Source: Apostichopus parvimensis (Eukaryota > Echinodermata > Holothuroidea > Aspidochirotida > Stichopodidae). Taken from it: a stretch of DNA of 64,000 nucleotides. The position numbers and the translations under genes were made by a program. The stretch is from assembly GCA_000934455.1 (NCBI GenBank), contig KN882570.1:78137-142136 (forward strand), written 5' to 3'. The notes beneath the pieces were generated by a model. The model was not told the origin of the DNA. It was given only the letters and a program-made list of their open reading frames with translations, and made no database searches. Below are positions 1-11,900 of the stretch, in pieces; the first letter of the stretch is position 1; the number at the start of each line of letters is the position of its first letter.

Positions 1-1821
1 AAGGCCTAATCATCACCCACTGAACTTATGGCCTGTCCACAGTCCACACTATACCACGGCGCGACCCAACGTGACGCGATATCCCATTTTATGGCGTGAT
101 ATTTTGTGTGCACACTGCAGGCGACATTTTTTTTTATCGCGTGTTGATCTTTATTCTGTTCTACACACCAAGTCATGGGATTCGATACTGCACAATCAAG
201 GCCTGTCCATACTGCACGCGACACGATAAATTCGAGTTGAGAAAGTTCCAACTTTTATCGCGTGTCGCGAGCGATAATTCAGGTATGACTGATGACTAGA
301 AATTTACAGTTTCCTCTCTTGATAATTAGTCAATTCTCAAACTACGAGGCTTCGAAATATCCCATGCATACATACACTATCAGGGGATGAAAGAGGCCAT
401 TTCCTGCGATCTGAGGGGATTATTCTACCAAAAATTTTCTTGTACGCTCCGCGCCAACCGATGGTGGCGCTCCGCTTAGATAGTACCTCAAATAGTCACC
501 CCCCTCCACAAATTCCTGGATCAGCCACTGCAGTCACACACTGTGCGCTGTGTATAGCGTGCTGATGTCCGTGGTTTATGATGCGTGAAAGTAATTAGCT
601 TCAACAATCATATTTCAGTCATTACAACCGTGTAGGCTGTATCAAACTTTTTGGTAATAGTATTTGTGAGACGCACTGTCACAAAGGATTCGGTAGCTCA
701 CAGAGCAGACGTATATTGCTCTAGCATAATACCAACTCCGCAACTCAGGACGTATTCACACCTGCTACGGAGGTCAACGAATTAATTCATTCTCCGTCGC
801 ATTCTCTGTCAAATCCTGCTCTGTGATTAGTTGGATCTGTTGTCTCCTGCCCCAATGACAGAACGGCCGAAACTTCGTAGCAGGTGAGTAAGGCAAATAT
901 ATCGAGTTGGCCAACAACTGTACACGCACCCGCTCCGCGGGTGAGATTCGCCGCGGGTTCACAGGGAACATGCATAATGCAAAAGAAAACATTTTCTGTG
1001 ACTCGCGCACACCTGTCGCTCGCGTGTGTGGCCGTCGGCGTGTAGAATGAATCAAGAATATTTGCGGTATTGTTCCGATCACCGAGCTAGGCTGCCACAG
1101 GTGGTGTACTGCCTACTTGTATCCTGTTGTCAGGTGTGTATGTTTTCAAACATGTTGTGTGCGACTGATGCAAAAGAGGGGCAAATCGTTGTCGCGGGGG
1201 GCGGGATTTTTTTCAGGGGGGCGGGAAAATTTTCAGGGGGCGGCAACAATTCATGGGGGGCGGCAATTATCACTCGGGGGGCGGGCCGCCCCCCTGAAAC
1301 CCCCCGTGGAGAACACTGATATTATAATTAATTCATGCATGTAACACTAAGGTGTGAGTGTTTACAATTTGGAATTAGTACCACTTAAAATGTTTGTTTA
1401 TGTTTAGTAGTCATTTTAGTACTGACAGGCAAGATGGCTGTATTAATTCTTGTTCCCCGACTTATTGCCTATAACTCGGGGATGGGGCTGCGGCACCATG
1501 AAATTAAATTGATGTATTGTTGCATGAAGCTTTTTGGGAGGTTGAGAGTTGAGACCAGTTAATCATTTTTCAATGATAAAATTTATGTTTGTGAGCTGCA
1601 GAATAAAACAAGAGTTGAGAGCCACGTGATTCCTTACTTTGCTGATTTTCATTAATAACTGTCTCTTCACCTTTTACCCACAGCATACACATTTAAGTGT
1701 TTGACCTCTTGTGAAAAAACGGCCTCCGCTTAATAAAACAGGGATTATTAGGACATATACATATACTATGATGAATATACATGCTTAAGTGTTAGCTCAA
1801 CTGAAGTTAACATCAAGTTAC
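1..1821. other. Intergenic stretch, no convincing gene
   Basis: I see no supportable coding exon here. Positions 1-300 hold two copies of a 'ggcctgtcca...cgcgac' motif and an imperfect inverted repeat (216-230 against 253-269, core cgcgacacg/cgtgtcgcg), which looks like a decayed small inverted-repeat element. Positions 1190-1310 are a G-run-rich block described separately. The ORFs at 774-1082 on the minus strand lack recognisable motifs and splice signals. Confidence 0.5.
1190..1312. repeat. GC-rich block of repeated 'ggggggcggg' units
   Basis: Four or five loosely repeated units, each a run of G with 'gcgg' followed by an AT-rich spacer, end in a self-complementary 'gggggcgggccgccccc' stem and 'ccccccgtgg'. 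The composition is sharply different from the AT-rich flanks. It resembles the GC-rich hairpin block near 57.7 kb and may belong to the same dispersed class. Confidence 0.5.
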
Positions 1822-1997
1822 TGTCGTATTCAATGCATTATTAGTATCTTCCAAGTCTAATGGTAAGAAAAGATACCAGGTGGCACCCCCGGATCAAGAG
1901 AGCAATAAAGCATGTTTACTGTAAATAAACACACCAGACTTTTCATCATTATTCATATCTCCGAGTCATTCACCTGCACCGAGATAGCAACTCAACA
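1822..1997 (+). repeat. 5' LTR of the Mag-like element
   Basis: This 176-bp repeat is nearly identical to 6468-6643, with about two mismatches. It has TG...CA ends and an AATAAA-type signal in its second half. It is preceded directly by the GTTAC target duplication. Confidence 0.95.
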
Positions 1998-1998
1998 A

Positions 1999-2011
1999 TG
2001 GCGACGAGGAT
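1999..2011 (+). promoter_or_regulatory. Primer-binding site, tRNA-Ser type
   Basis: The sequence tggcgacgagg begins one base after the 5' LTR and is complementary to the 3' end of animal tRNA-Ser(GCT), including its CCA tail, over about 11 bases. Use of tRNA-Ser is known for Mag-type elements. The tRNA identity is from memory of the tRNA sequence. Confidence 0.7.
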
Positions 2012-2330
2012 AGACTAACGTTTAGTGATAAACTTTACGCGTCAATCTTTGATGTAAATCAAAAAATTATTCGTCGATTGGGACGCTCGAGAATGATATT
2101 CGCGGAACTAGACCCTATACAGTTATTGCGGTCGGATCAACACAATCACCGTGCAGTCAACTACGAATACAAACGCAGTGGAGTGTACAAACAGGTATAG
2201 GCCTACAACAAACTAACATTAACACTAACTCGCTAAGCCTACAGTATATACGAGTTATAGCGATAGAGTTTTCGTGTCATACAACCTGTTCTTTGCCTAG
2301 CCCTGCTGACTTCTACAAGCGAGGCGCATC

Positions 2331-3164
2331 ATGGCGACCGCGATGCCCAGCTTACCGGCATTCGATCCGCATTCTGAAATAGCTTCGGTCAACATTCGAT
2401 GGACGAAATGGCTTCGTCGGTTCGAAGATGCAATGATTGGCTTCGAAATAGCTGACAGTAAGAGGCAGAGAGCCCTACTCCTACATTATGGGGGCGAACA
2501 ATTGCAGGATTTGTTCGATACTTTACCTAACACTGGTGATGATTTCAGGGGGGCAAAGGAGGCTTTGACTAAATATTTTACACCTAAACAAAATATTTTG
2601 TATGAAACGATTGTTTTTCGTAGAACAAAGCAAGAGGGTAATGAATCTATAGATCAATATTGTACCCGTCTCAGGCAATTAGCCACGAAATGCGATTTTC
2701 ATGACATAGACCAAGAATTAAAAATACAAATTATTGAGGGCTGCACATCTAAGGTGCTACGTAGAAAGGCTCTCGAAAGAGATCGTAAACTCGAAGAGAT
2801 TTTGGAACTAGCCAGATCTCTAACACTGTCGGAAACACAGGCGTCAACTATCGAAACTGAACAAAACACAGTGCGCCAAATCAGTAACAGGCGAGTCGAT
2901 GCGTATGCGAAAAAGGTTAAGCACAAACCTAGAAACAAACAAGGCGGTAAAACACGTCAATGCTATTACTGCGGTGGCGCTTATCCTCACGAGGAAGAAT
3001 GCCCCGCAATGGGAGAAACTTGCTACTGTGGCAAACTCAATCATTATCGCAAGGTGTGCAAGTCTCTTCCAACTAACGACAAATCAAGTGACCATCAACG
3101 CAAAAAAGGCACTAAAACAGTCAAACAAATCACAGAACAAAGTAGTTCTGGAGAAGATGATTAG
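2331..3164 (+). pseudogene. gag region of the Mag-like element
   Basis: This region encodes a capsid-nucleocapsid protein of about 277 residues. The N-terminal two thirds is the helical retrotransposon gag domain (motif YFTPKQN followed by FRRTKQ...ESIDQYCTRLRQLA). A basic linker and a cysteine/histidine cluster of nucleocapsid type (CYYCGG...H...C, then CYCG...H...C) follow near residues 210-245. The start codon lies about 330 bases after the 5' LTR, a normal leader length. It belongs to a fossil element and is listed only as a part. Confidence 0.85.
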
Positions 3165-3199
3165 GTCTTCTGAGTTACTGCTAATGCAAAATCAGCCTT

Positions 3200-6100
3200 C
3201 ACAAATGTGATTATTCAAAACACCCCAGTAACTATGGTAGTTGACTCGGGTTGCACCCAAAATCTCATTGATGAGGTCACTTTCAGTTCCTTAGAAGGAA
3301 GCCAAAATGTCAAAATCAGGCAAACCAGTTTGTGCTTATGGTCGCAAGACTCCGCTAGATATTGTAGGAAAATTCCAAACCACTATAACAGCTAGCAAAT
3401 TATCGAGCCTAGCAACAGTCTATGTCATTGCAGGCAATTCAGGCTCACTGCTCTCTCTCAAAACAGCAGAAGCTTTGAAATTATTAAGTGTATCAGCCTC
3501 AGTCAATCAGGTATCATCACTTAATCATGAGTTAGCGAACCAGTATCCTAATGTTTTCAGTGGTATAGGTAAACTAAAAGATGTACAAGTTAAGTTACAC
3601 ATTGACGAATCGGTTGCCCCAACTGCACAATGTTATCGCAAAACCCCATTTGCAATCCGTAAGAAAATTGAGGCTAAATTAAAGATGCTACAGGGCCAAC
3701 ACCATGGGTTTCGCCATTAGTGGTTATTCCTAAACCAAAAAACCCCAATGACATTCGCTTATGCATAGATATGCGAACCGCTAACAAAGCTATTAAGCGA
3801 GAACGGCACGACACAACCACGGTAGAAGAAATAATCGCAGAGTTAAACGGCTCGTGCTTCTTCTCCAAAGTCGACCTAAAATCTGGATACCATCAGCTCG
3901 AACTCGATCCGGAGAGTCGGTATATCACGACATTCTCTACGCATATCGGGCTTAAGCGTTATAAACGGCTTAACTTCGGAATTAGCTCAGCAGCAGAAGT
4001 GTTCCAGGAAGCCATACGACAGTCACTAGAAGGACTTGACGGCGTCCTTAATGTTTCGGACGATATTCTAGTGCATGCAGAAACGAAACCGGCTCATGAT
4101 GCCAGTATTCAAGCTCTTCTACAGAGATAAGAAGACAAGGGACTCACGGTAAACGCGTCAAAGTGCGAGTTCAACAAAACCAGAATCGAATTCTTCGGCA
4201 TGGTGTTCAGCGAGCAAGGCCTTTCACCAGATCCTAAAAAGGTGGACGCGATCAAACGAGCTCCGCCACCATGTAGCGCCGAAGAAATGAGAAGCTTTCT
4301 TGGCATGATCCAGTACAGCGCACGCTTCATCTCCAACTTAGCGACATTAACCGAGCCATTACGCGAGCTAATGATAAACAAAGCAAAATTCGAATGGGAG
4401 GCAAAACACACGGAAGCCCTAAATAAACTGAAAGAATCAATCTCAAGTGACACTGTCATGACTTATTTTGACTTAACACGGTCCACTGAAATTTGGGTCG
4501 ATGCCAGCCCAGTGGGATTAGGAGCAATGCTAGTACAACCTGATAATGCTGGCAACAAACGAGTTGTGAGCTACGCGAGTCGCTCACTCACACCAGTCGA
4601 ACAACGGTACAGCCAAATTGAGAGAGAAACACTCGCAATCGCTTGGGCTGTCCAACGCTTCCACATTTACGTATTCGGGAGATCTTTCACAGTCTTTACA
4701 GATCACAAGCCGCTTCTCCCAATATTCAGCAAATCCAGAGCAGTGCCATCAGCACGTATTCACAGATGGTTGTTGGAGTTACAATCCTACGACATTACGC
4801 TTGAATATCAAGTAGGGAAGGACAATCCCGCAGACTACATGTCAAGACATCCGGTTCCTGACATATCTCCAGGACGATCTTCAGAAACCGAGTTTGTTAA
4901 CTTTGTTGTAACCAATGCTGTCCCGAAAGCACTGACACTTCGTGACATAGAGACAGCAACAGCTGAGGATGCGGATCTGCAAGCAGTCATACAATACCTG
5001 CAAAATAATCAATGGCATCACATAAAAACGTCCAACCGAGAACTGTGGAATGTCAGACAAGAACTGACCGTCACAGAAAATGGCATCCTGTTACGCGGTA
5101 GTCGAATTGTCATGCCACAAATCTTACAAGACAAAGCAATCAGTCTAGCCCACATCGGACATCAAGGGATAACAAAGACAAAATCATTGCTGAGAACAAA
5201 AGTTTGGTTCCCCGGCATTGACAAGAGAACAGAGTCCATCATTCAGAATTGCCTCGCTTGTCAAGCAACTACTCCAGCATACTCGCCGGAACCGTTAAAA
5301 CCTACAGAGCTGCCCGATTACCCTTGGCAGAAAGTCAGTATCGATTTCTGTGGTCCATTTCCCAGCGGAGATTACCTCCTTGTTGTAATTGATGACTATT
5401 CACGATTCCCGGAAGTCGAAATCATCACGTCTACCTCAGCTTAAGTAACAATTTCTCGCCTTGATAAGATTTTCGCTGTTCACGGAATTCCAGAAGTTGT
5501 TAAGTCTGACAACGGACCACCATTTCAGAGTCACGAATTTGCACAATTCGCAAGTCATATTCGTTTTAAACACCAGCGTATTACACCATTGTGGCCAAGT
5601 GCAAATGGAGAAGTCGAACGATTCATGCGTACTCTGAAACGCTCGATTCAAGCATCAGTCGCGTCCGGTAAACCGTGGAAACAAGCATTATGGAGTTTCC
5701 TACGATCATATCGCGCAACACCACATTCGACTACAACAAAATCACCCGCACAAGTTTTATTCAACAGAGAATTTAGAAGCGTACTACCACAAGTCACAAA
5801 GAAAAGCTCAAAGTCAGAAATCGCGAAGCACGATCGTAAAGCGAAAGCGAGAATGAAAGCTTACACGGACAAAACTCGCAGAGCTAAGCCTTCAAGCTTG
5901 AAAGTCGGCGACACAGTACTCATGAAGTCCAGTCCCGGAAACAAGTTAACCCCTCCGTATGAAGCAAAGCCGTATGTCATCACAGCGAGGAAAGGTTCAA
6001 TGGTGACAGTTGAACTGAATGGTCGATCAGTCACCAGAAACATAAGTTGGTTTAAAAAGGTCAATGTTAAAAAGGTCAATGATCACAATGACACACAGGT

Positions 6101-6224
6101 ATATTTTGAACCAAGTGAAGACGAAGAGTCCGATAAAGATAAAGTAGATCACACTGTAAATAATGAACGCCCAAAGCGTCGGCATAAGATGCCATCTCAC
6201 TTTAGGGATTATATAACAAGTTAA
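3200..6224 (+). pseudogene. pol region of the Mag-like element (PR, RT, RNase H, IN)
   Basis: Domains in order are: aspartic protease (VDSGCTQN, near 3240); reverse transcriptase (LCIDMRTANKAI, then the palm region) around 3700-4450; RNase H (WVDASPVGLGAML...FTDHKPL) around 4490-4850; the integrase zinc-binding HHCC module (HIGHQG...CLACQ) around 5150-5270; the integrase core (IDFCGPFPSGDYLLVVIDDYS...) from about 5330; and a C-terminal basic region up to 6224. The domain order and the fused pol are typical of Ty3/gypsy. The region is broken at about four to five places, so this copy is a fossil. Confidence 0.85.
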
Positions 6225-6452
6225 AGTAGTTTAATCAGAGAGAGACGGATGGGTATAATTCTTTTGCATGTATATTTTTTTTTTGGCAACATATTGGTAT
6301 AATTTTGCATGTTTATTTTGTTGGCAAAATTTGGGTATACACCTTTGCCTGGAACAAAAGTTAAATTGGTTACTTCAAAAAAACTAAAGTCTTAGATGTG
6401 CTTTACATTTTGTACAAATGACCTTCAAAGAAAACCATTGTATTCATTTACT

Positions 6453-6467
6453 AAAAGGAAGAAGGGA
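6453..6467 (+). promoter_or_regulatory. Polypurine tract of the Mag-like element
   Basis: A run of 15 purines (aaaaggaagaaggga) abuts the TGT of the 3' LTR, the expected position of the plus-strand priming site. Confidence 0.8.
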
Positions 6468-6643
6468 TGTGGTATTCAATGCATTATTAGTATCTTCCAA
6501 GTCTAATGGTAAGAAAAGATACCAGGTGGCACCCCCGGATCAAGAGAGCAATAAAGCATGTTTACTGTAAATAAACACACCAGACTTTTCATCATTATTC
6601 ATATCTCAGAGTCATTCACCTGCACCGAGATAGCAACTCAACA
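6468..6643 (+). repeat. 3' LTR of the Mag-like element
   Basis: This is the second 176-bp LTR, followed at once by the GTTAC target duplication. The near identity to the 5' copy fixes both element ends. Confidence 0.95.
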
Positions 6644-8405
6644 GTTACATTGTTTAATATATCTTGAGCTCAACCAATAACACTAGGGATGATGTACACA
6701 TGAGTAATATATCCCCCAAGTATGAGCAGTTTGAATAATGTTAGTGTTTACAATGCTTCTTATTATTTGACTTCTAATGATCTTAAATGAAATTTGACCT
6801 CCACCAAAACAATAGGGACCATTCACCAGCTATGATTAATATGTATGTTACCATGCAAAACATGAAAGCTCAATTGAATTTAACACCTCTGGTGATCTCA
6901 GATGGCCTGTAACCCCTACCAACCAGAGTGCAAATGTGCACAATAGTGGTTCCGATGCTATGCCTATCAGTTATAATTAGAAAATGAGAGCAAGTAATGT
7001 GTTACCGGTAACATTTGCATTTTATGTGAGGCCCTGCCCCTCATTACTATTCACAACATCACCAAAAACAATATATACAAAATATGATATCATTCCAAAT
7101 CACGTGCTAGAGATATCACGTTTACAAGCTATTTTGAGTGATTTATCATAAGCCCCACCCACTCGTGAATATTAATTAAATGAAATGTGAATGTAATGTC
7201 ACAATGTACCACTTATCAGCTTTCATCAGCATATCAAGTATGAAGCAGATCGGACATACCTTTGCAAAAGATATTGACATTTTAAGAATTTTACTTTAAG
7301 CCTGCCCCTTCATTAATATTCATGTCAATCAAAAACAATACGGATCATGTACTCATTATGGCCAACATATATACCAAGTATGATATCATTTCACCTTCTC
7401 CTTCTTGAGATATCGTGTTTACAAGCCCAAGTGTCACACACATACACACACAAACACACACACACACACGCCAACCTGACTGCATAGGTTCCGATGCTGC
7501 CTTCGGCATCGGAACCAAAAATAATGGGGACCATCTGCCAAATATGGCGTAATAAAACATGTTTCAGTATTTGACTTCCGGTGATCTGAGATAAACTTTG
7601 GCTCCTACCAAAATAATAGGGACCATCCAATCACTATGACTAACATATATGAAACTATTTTACAACATTTTTAGTGATGATACATACTTTTAAAAACATA
7701 TGTTCAAATCATATAACTAGTAGATTGGCATAGGAAATGGAGAATAAGGGTGTTAATGAATTAGATGGAACTTGCAAAACCTTGCAAGTGTCCTTTCCAG
7801 TGATTATAGGAGGTATTTTTAGCCATACACATGTTGGCACTTCGCTTAGTGTCAATCCCCAATCCACCCCTGCTATTCACACATTTACTCCACCCCCACC
7901 CCACCGCCCCCTGCACAAGCTTCAAAATACCTTCCTATACATATGGACTATACAGTATCTAATCTGCCCTTAACATGGTGATGAGATAGGCCTAATCAGT
8001 CATTCAGTCCATTAGAGTATCAAAGTGACTGTTTTATTGAATGCAAAGAGATTTTTTGTCTAATAATGGATAGATTTTCATACAATGGAATGGATAGATC
8101 CATTCTAAATGGATAGATTTATGAGCTTCTAAATGGATAGATAACCATCTATCTCTCACAATACCAGTCGCAATGAGAATGAGAGAAATCAGTAGATATA
8201 TTGGGAGAACATAGATGTGGACTAACCTCAAAACATATTTGAACAGACCATGAATCTTAATTGTGAGTGCAACTTTCCACTTTGATATATAATGTCCCAA
8301 TAATTTCTTCTAAAATATGCATTAATTACTAAAATTTCTCAAGTTGATGGGGAAAAATCAGAAATTTCAAATATAGGAAACAACTGTATCTTAACAATTA
8401 TTTAC
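6644..8405. repeat. Gene-free stretch of dispersed hairpin-ended repeats
   Basis: Two or more copies of a dispersed repeat are present. Each has phrases like 'accaaaaacaatagg...ccaagtatgatatcatt', then an AC microsatellite (7437-7470), then a terminal hairpin (7487-7516, stem ggttccgatgc/gcatcggaacc). Positions 8065-8150 contain several copies of 'aatggatagat'. No HECT C-lobe exon was found here on the minus strand, although this is where the gene at 8406-20615 would continue. Confidence 0.55.
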
Positions 8406-8979
8406 CTCTGTTATGAAATCTTGTATGGGTTTGTCAATGATATCTTCTTTCTTCAGAAGCTCATAAACCTGTTCAATTGGATGCTTCAAAAGAACAGCAG
8501 CCACACTTTCCTGTAATAGTAGCTCAACAGAGACTTTATTCAACAATGCTGTCCCAAGTGCTTTCCCAACAACTTGATACATGCCAGAATACATGTGAAA
8601 CTGGTTGTTTGATAGCAGTAGCTTCCCTGTGGTAGTTGTGAAGAAAAGGTTTTTTTCTGTTTTTTTCAACTCTTCAAAGAAAAGACGAAAGTTCTCTCGA
8701 AAGTTCTCTCGCAGAAGCCCCCCAGCATCAATTCCTTCACCTTCAAAATCTACCCTCGTGGTCCAGACTGACATCCAAAACTAGGCTTTTTGTAAAATGC
8801 AACATTGCCATTGAAAAGTGAATTTCTTGACACATGCAAGACCTGTTGTGATTTGTTTTCAAAGTTTATGGGTGTACAAAAATTGTTTATGACTTCCATA
8901 GGGCTTTTGGCATGTTTCACTGCTGCACCGGCCTGGTCCTCTGGTGTGGTCATTGCATCCCCATTTTCAGTAAACGGAG
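8406..8979 (-). CDS. HECT N-lobe exon
   Basis: On the minus strand the exon runs from acceptor 'aattttcag' to donor 'gag|gtaaat'. It encodes the start of a HECT domain: LHVSRNSLF..., then FEGEGIDAGGLLREN, FRLFFEELKKTEKNLFF, GKLLLSNNQFHMYSGMYQ and VVGKALGTALLNK, all matching the family pattern (FxGExGiDaGGlxREff...GkalG.al). Two oddities are visible. The frame shifts by one base near 8755-8775, just before the FEGEG motif. A 12-base in-frame duplication gives RENFRENF where the family has a single REFF. The first could be an assembly error; together they raise the possibility of a pseudogene. Confidence 0.8.
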
Positions 8980-11900
8980 CTGAAAATTAATAATCAATAT
9001 TCAGTGTTATAATATTCTTATGATGTAGACCAAAAATGTGGATTTGAAACACATTAATATTAAACATTTGAAGATAAGCAACAATGTAGTTTGTTAACTT
9101 AATAATGCCAAGTTGGCTTAATTTCATATATACTTGATTTGTGACTTTTCCCTTTAATAATGGAAAATGAAACAAGTATATTAATGATGGTGTTTGTCAC
9201 ATGGATATCAATAGTAGGTGGATATAAGTAGAGCTTGGGACACTGAAATCTGAAGTAATTAACCAGGTTAATGCATTCGATGCACTCTATATACATACAT
9301 GTATATCCGTATCAGTTGTGATAAAGTGTGCGCCTGCTCGGTTCATACATATGTATGTAAACCTATTCATGTAACATTGCATGCAGTGTCAACAGGGCTG
9401 TACTGTTTATTCAATTCACATGATTGTATGTGTGGTTAGGCAACACCATCATGGTCGCCACTGTTCATGCCATACACACAAGGGTTGCCAGTTTGCAGGC
9501 GTTTCACCGGCGAAAAACAACAAAGTGAATTTTTTATTTTTTATATTTTTTTTGGGAAATTTAAATTTTGGGAAATTTAAAATGTCAATTTTAATCACTT
9601 CTTAAATTTGAAATCTAAATTTAAATGTTTTAATTTAAATTGGAAATCTAATTTGAAGATTTTGTCAGCAATTTGGACAGGTGCATCTTTGAGAACTTGG
9701 AGGACTCGCACTTGGACCCCAAGGACTCAGATCACAATTACTCAGTCTCGCTGGACTCCCCCATTTCCCCCATGTCAGGGAATTTCTCCTTTCTGGTTAA
9801 GTCATTGAGAACATTGTGATGGAGTAAGGGATTTATATCGCATGGGAGCACATAATACTAACTTAAATGTGATGTGCAGTGGTAAAAGCCCCTAGCTACT
9901 AATATAGGTAAATTTGGTAACTAGGAATGTTTATCATGGGTAGTAGAAGATCTCTATTATTCTAGCCTAACATAAATTTTTGGAAATGTGTATATATATA
10001 TTAGCAAATATAACTTGAATTTCCTTTATATTTGGTAAAAAGGTGTATAATATTAGTCAGTAAATTTGTAGGTAGCAAATTTTGTTAACTTTTATTCACC
10101 ATGGCCAGTGACACACAGAATTAATTACACAAAACCAGAAAACTAATGCATTTTGTGGTTCTGATGCCATTAAACATGACTATTTTTCTATTATAGAAAT
10201 TCAATTGTGAAGTTAATGAAAATCTCTTGTCACCGTGGTACCCTATGAAATATAAAATTGGTTTTGTGTTTATAAATTATCATCAGATATTCAACATTAA
10301 GCCTACCTACAAATAAAAGTTAATTGTAATAGGACTTTCACCACTGAGTGTAGTTTTTCCTCCTTTTTATCAGTCCAGTTTAATTTGTCACTTGACTACT
10401 CCTTTAATGTGCTGCTCAGAGAATATTTATGGCTTTTGTTTGAGGGCCGTACACCCAAACAATGATCACAAGCTGTCATATAGATGAATCTGATAAATGA
10501 CATAAGTTCAGGAATCATGTAGAACAAATGCTTTATGGCCCATAAACACATGAATATTAATTAATGATATTAAATTTCATTTTCAAATGGAAATATAACT
10601 ATCATAACCCAACATACCAAGTATGAAGTTGATCGGTTATATCATTGCAAAGTCATTGACATTTTAACAATTTTACTTTAAGCCTGCCCATTCAATACAA
10701 TTCAATATAGGGATACCAAAAATAATAGGACACATCTACACATTATGGTGAATCTAGCAGTCCAATATCACATTGGTTCTGTGTCATACACCCACACACA
10801 TACACACGCCAACATGACCGCAAAGATTCCTGAGCCTCCGTCAACAGAACCAAAAAGCATGTGGACTTCATGATATATCTCAAGTTATGCATGGTGCATC
10901 AATATCAACCTTGGTAATAAGGTCATGGGTAGGTACATAAACCATGATGTTAATTGGGTGTGGATCATTTTCCAACTGTGAGCATGATTTTTTTGTATTT
11001 GGTGTAGAGGTATATATATTAGGTGACAAATAATACTTGTTTAGCAGACATACTTAATTATTGCATGGTTGTAAGTTACACATTTGTGAATTGTACAATG
11101 CGTGTCTGATGCTTGTGGACAATGTGGGGCAGGTACATTCTTTCACCAACAAAAATAAAGTAGATAATATGAATTTGACTTTCAACTTCATACTTCACCA
11201 TATTTAGCCTCATATTTATATAGAGGGGAAAATTGTTACATTCACACATTTCACAGAATCCTGTGGAGGTGCTGCTTATAAAAGTACAGGTAGAACAAGT
11301 TTGAGAGTTTGATGCACTGGATGTTGAAGCCACTGAGGAGGTGCCTGCTGCTGCATTTTGTGCAGATGTTGACACACCTGGTACTGCAGACTGTGTTGTG
11401 GATGTAGTTGCAAGAAACTCATGCCCTCTGGAGTTACTTGAAGCAGAAGCTGTTCTGGCTGTAGTTGTGGGAAGAACCTGCCCTCTGCAGTTACTTGAAG
11501 GAATTGCTTCATCTTCCTACAGAAAGTATGATTACCAAGATTTACCAAGGTGCAGAGCTCATACCAAATATGTAGCCTGTACAATTACAATAATGAATAA
11601 CAATGCATATTTTACTTTTGACTAGTACAACTACCTAACAGTTATTATATGCCAAAACCTCATATTTGTACAATACAAAATGACAGATTTCTTGTGATTT
11701 CTCATAATGATTTCAAATGACCCCAGAGGGGACTGACCCAAATCCTTGAACACCCTGAATGAAGCCCAACCCAAGCATCATTATGACAAACACTCAAGAC
11801 TGTGCAATTGAATCTGTAGGAGAAGAAGCCTTTTTTGTGTTTCCATAAAATTACCCAAATTGACCACTAGATGACCACTGACCCCCAAACCCTCACCACC

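Larger units (their letters stand above)
1822..6643 (+). mobile_element. Ty3/gypsy LTR retrotransposon, Mag-like, with target duplication
   Basis: The element is bounded by two 176-bp direct LTRs (1822-1997 and 6468-6643) that begin TGT and end ACA. A 5-bp target duplication, GTTAC, lies at 1817-1821 and 6644-6648. A primer-binding site follows the 5' LTR and a purine tract precedes the 3' LTR. The order is gag, protease, reverse transcriptase, RNase H, integrase, which is the Ty3/gypsy order. The short LTRs and tRNA-Ser-type primer site resemble the Mag clade. The two LTRs differ at only about two positions, so the insertion is recent. It is nevertheless a fossil: the pol region carries about four to five breaks. 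Confidence 0.93.

Noticed and set aside
7345-7630. Minus-strand ORFs rich in Cys-Val
   Set aside because: They translate an AC microsatellite and its flanking dispersed repeat.
11276-11584. Gln-rich alternative frame over the zinc-finger exon
   Set aside because: The other frame contains the C-x2-C-x10-C-x2-C finger; the Gln-rich frame is a shadow of the CAG/ACA-rich linker.
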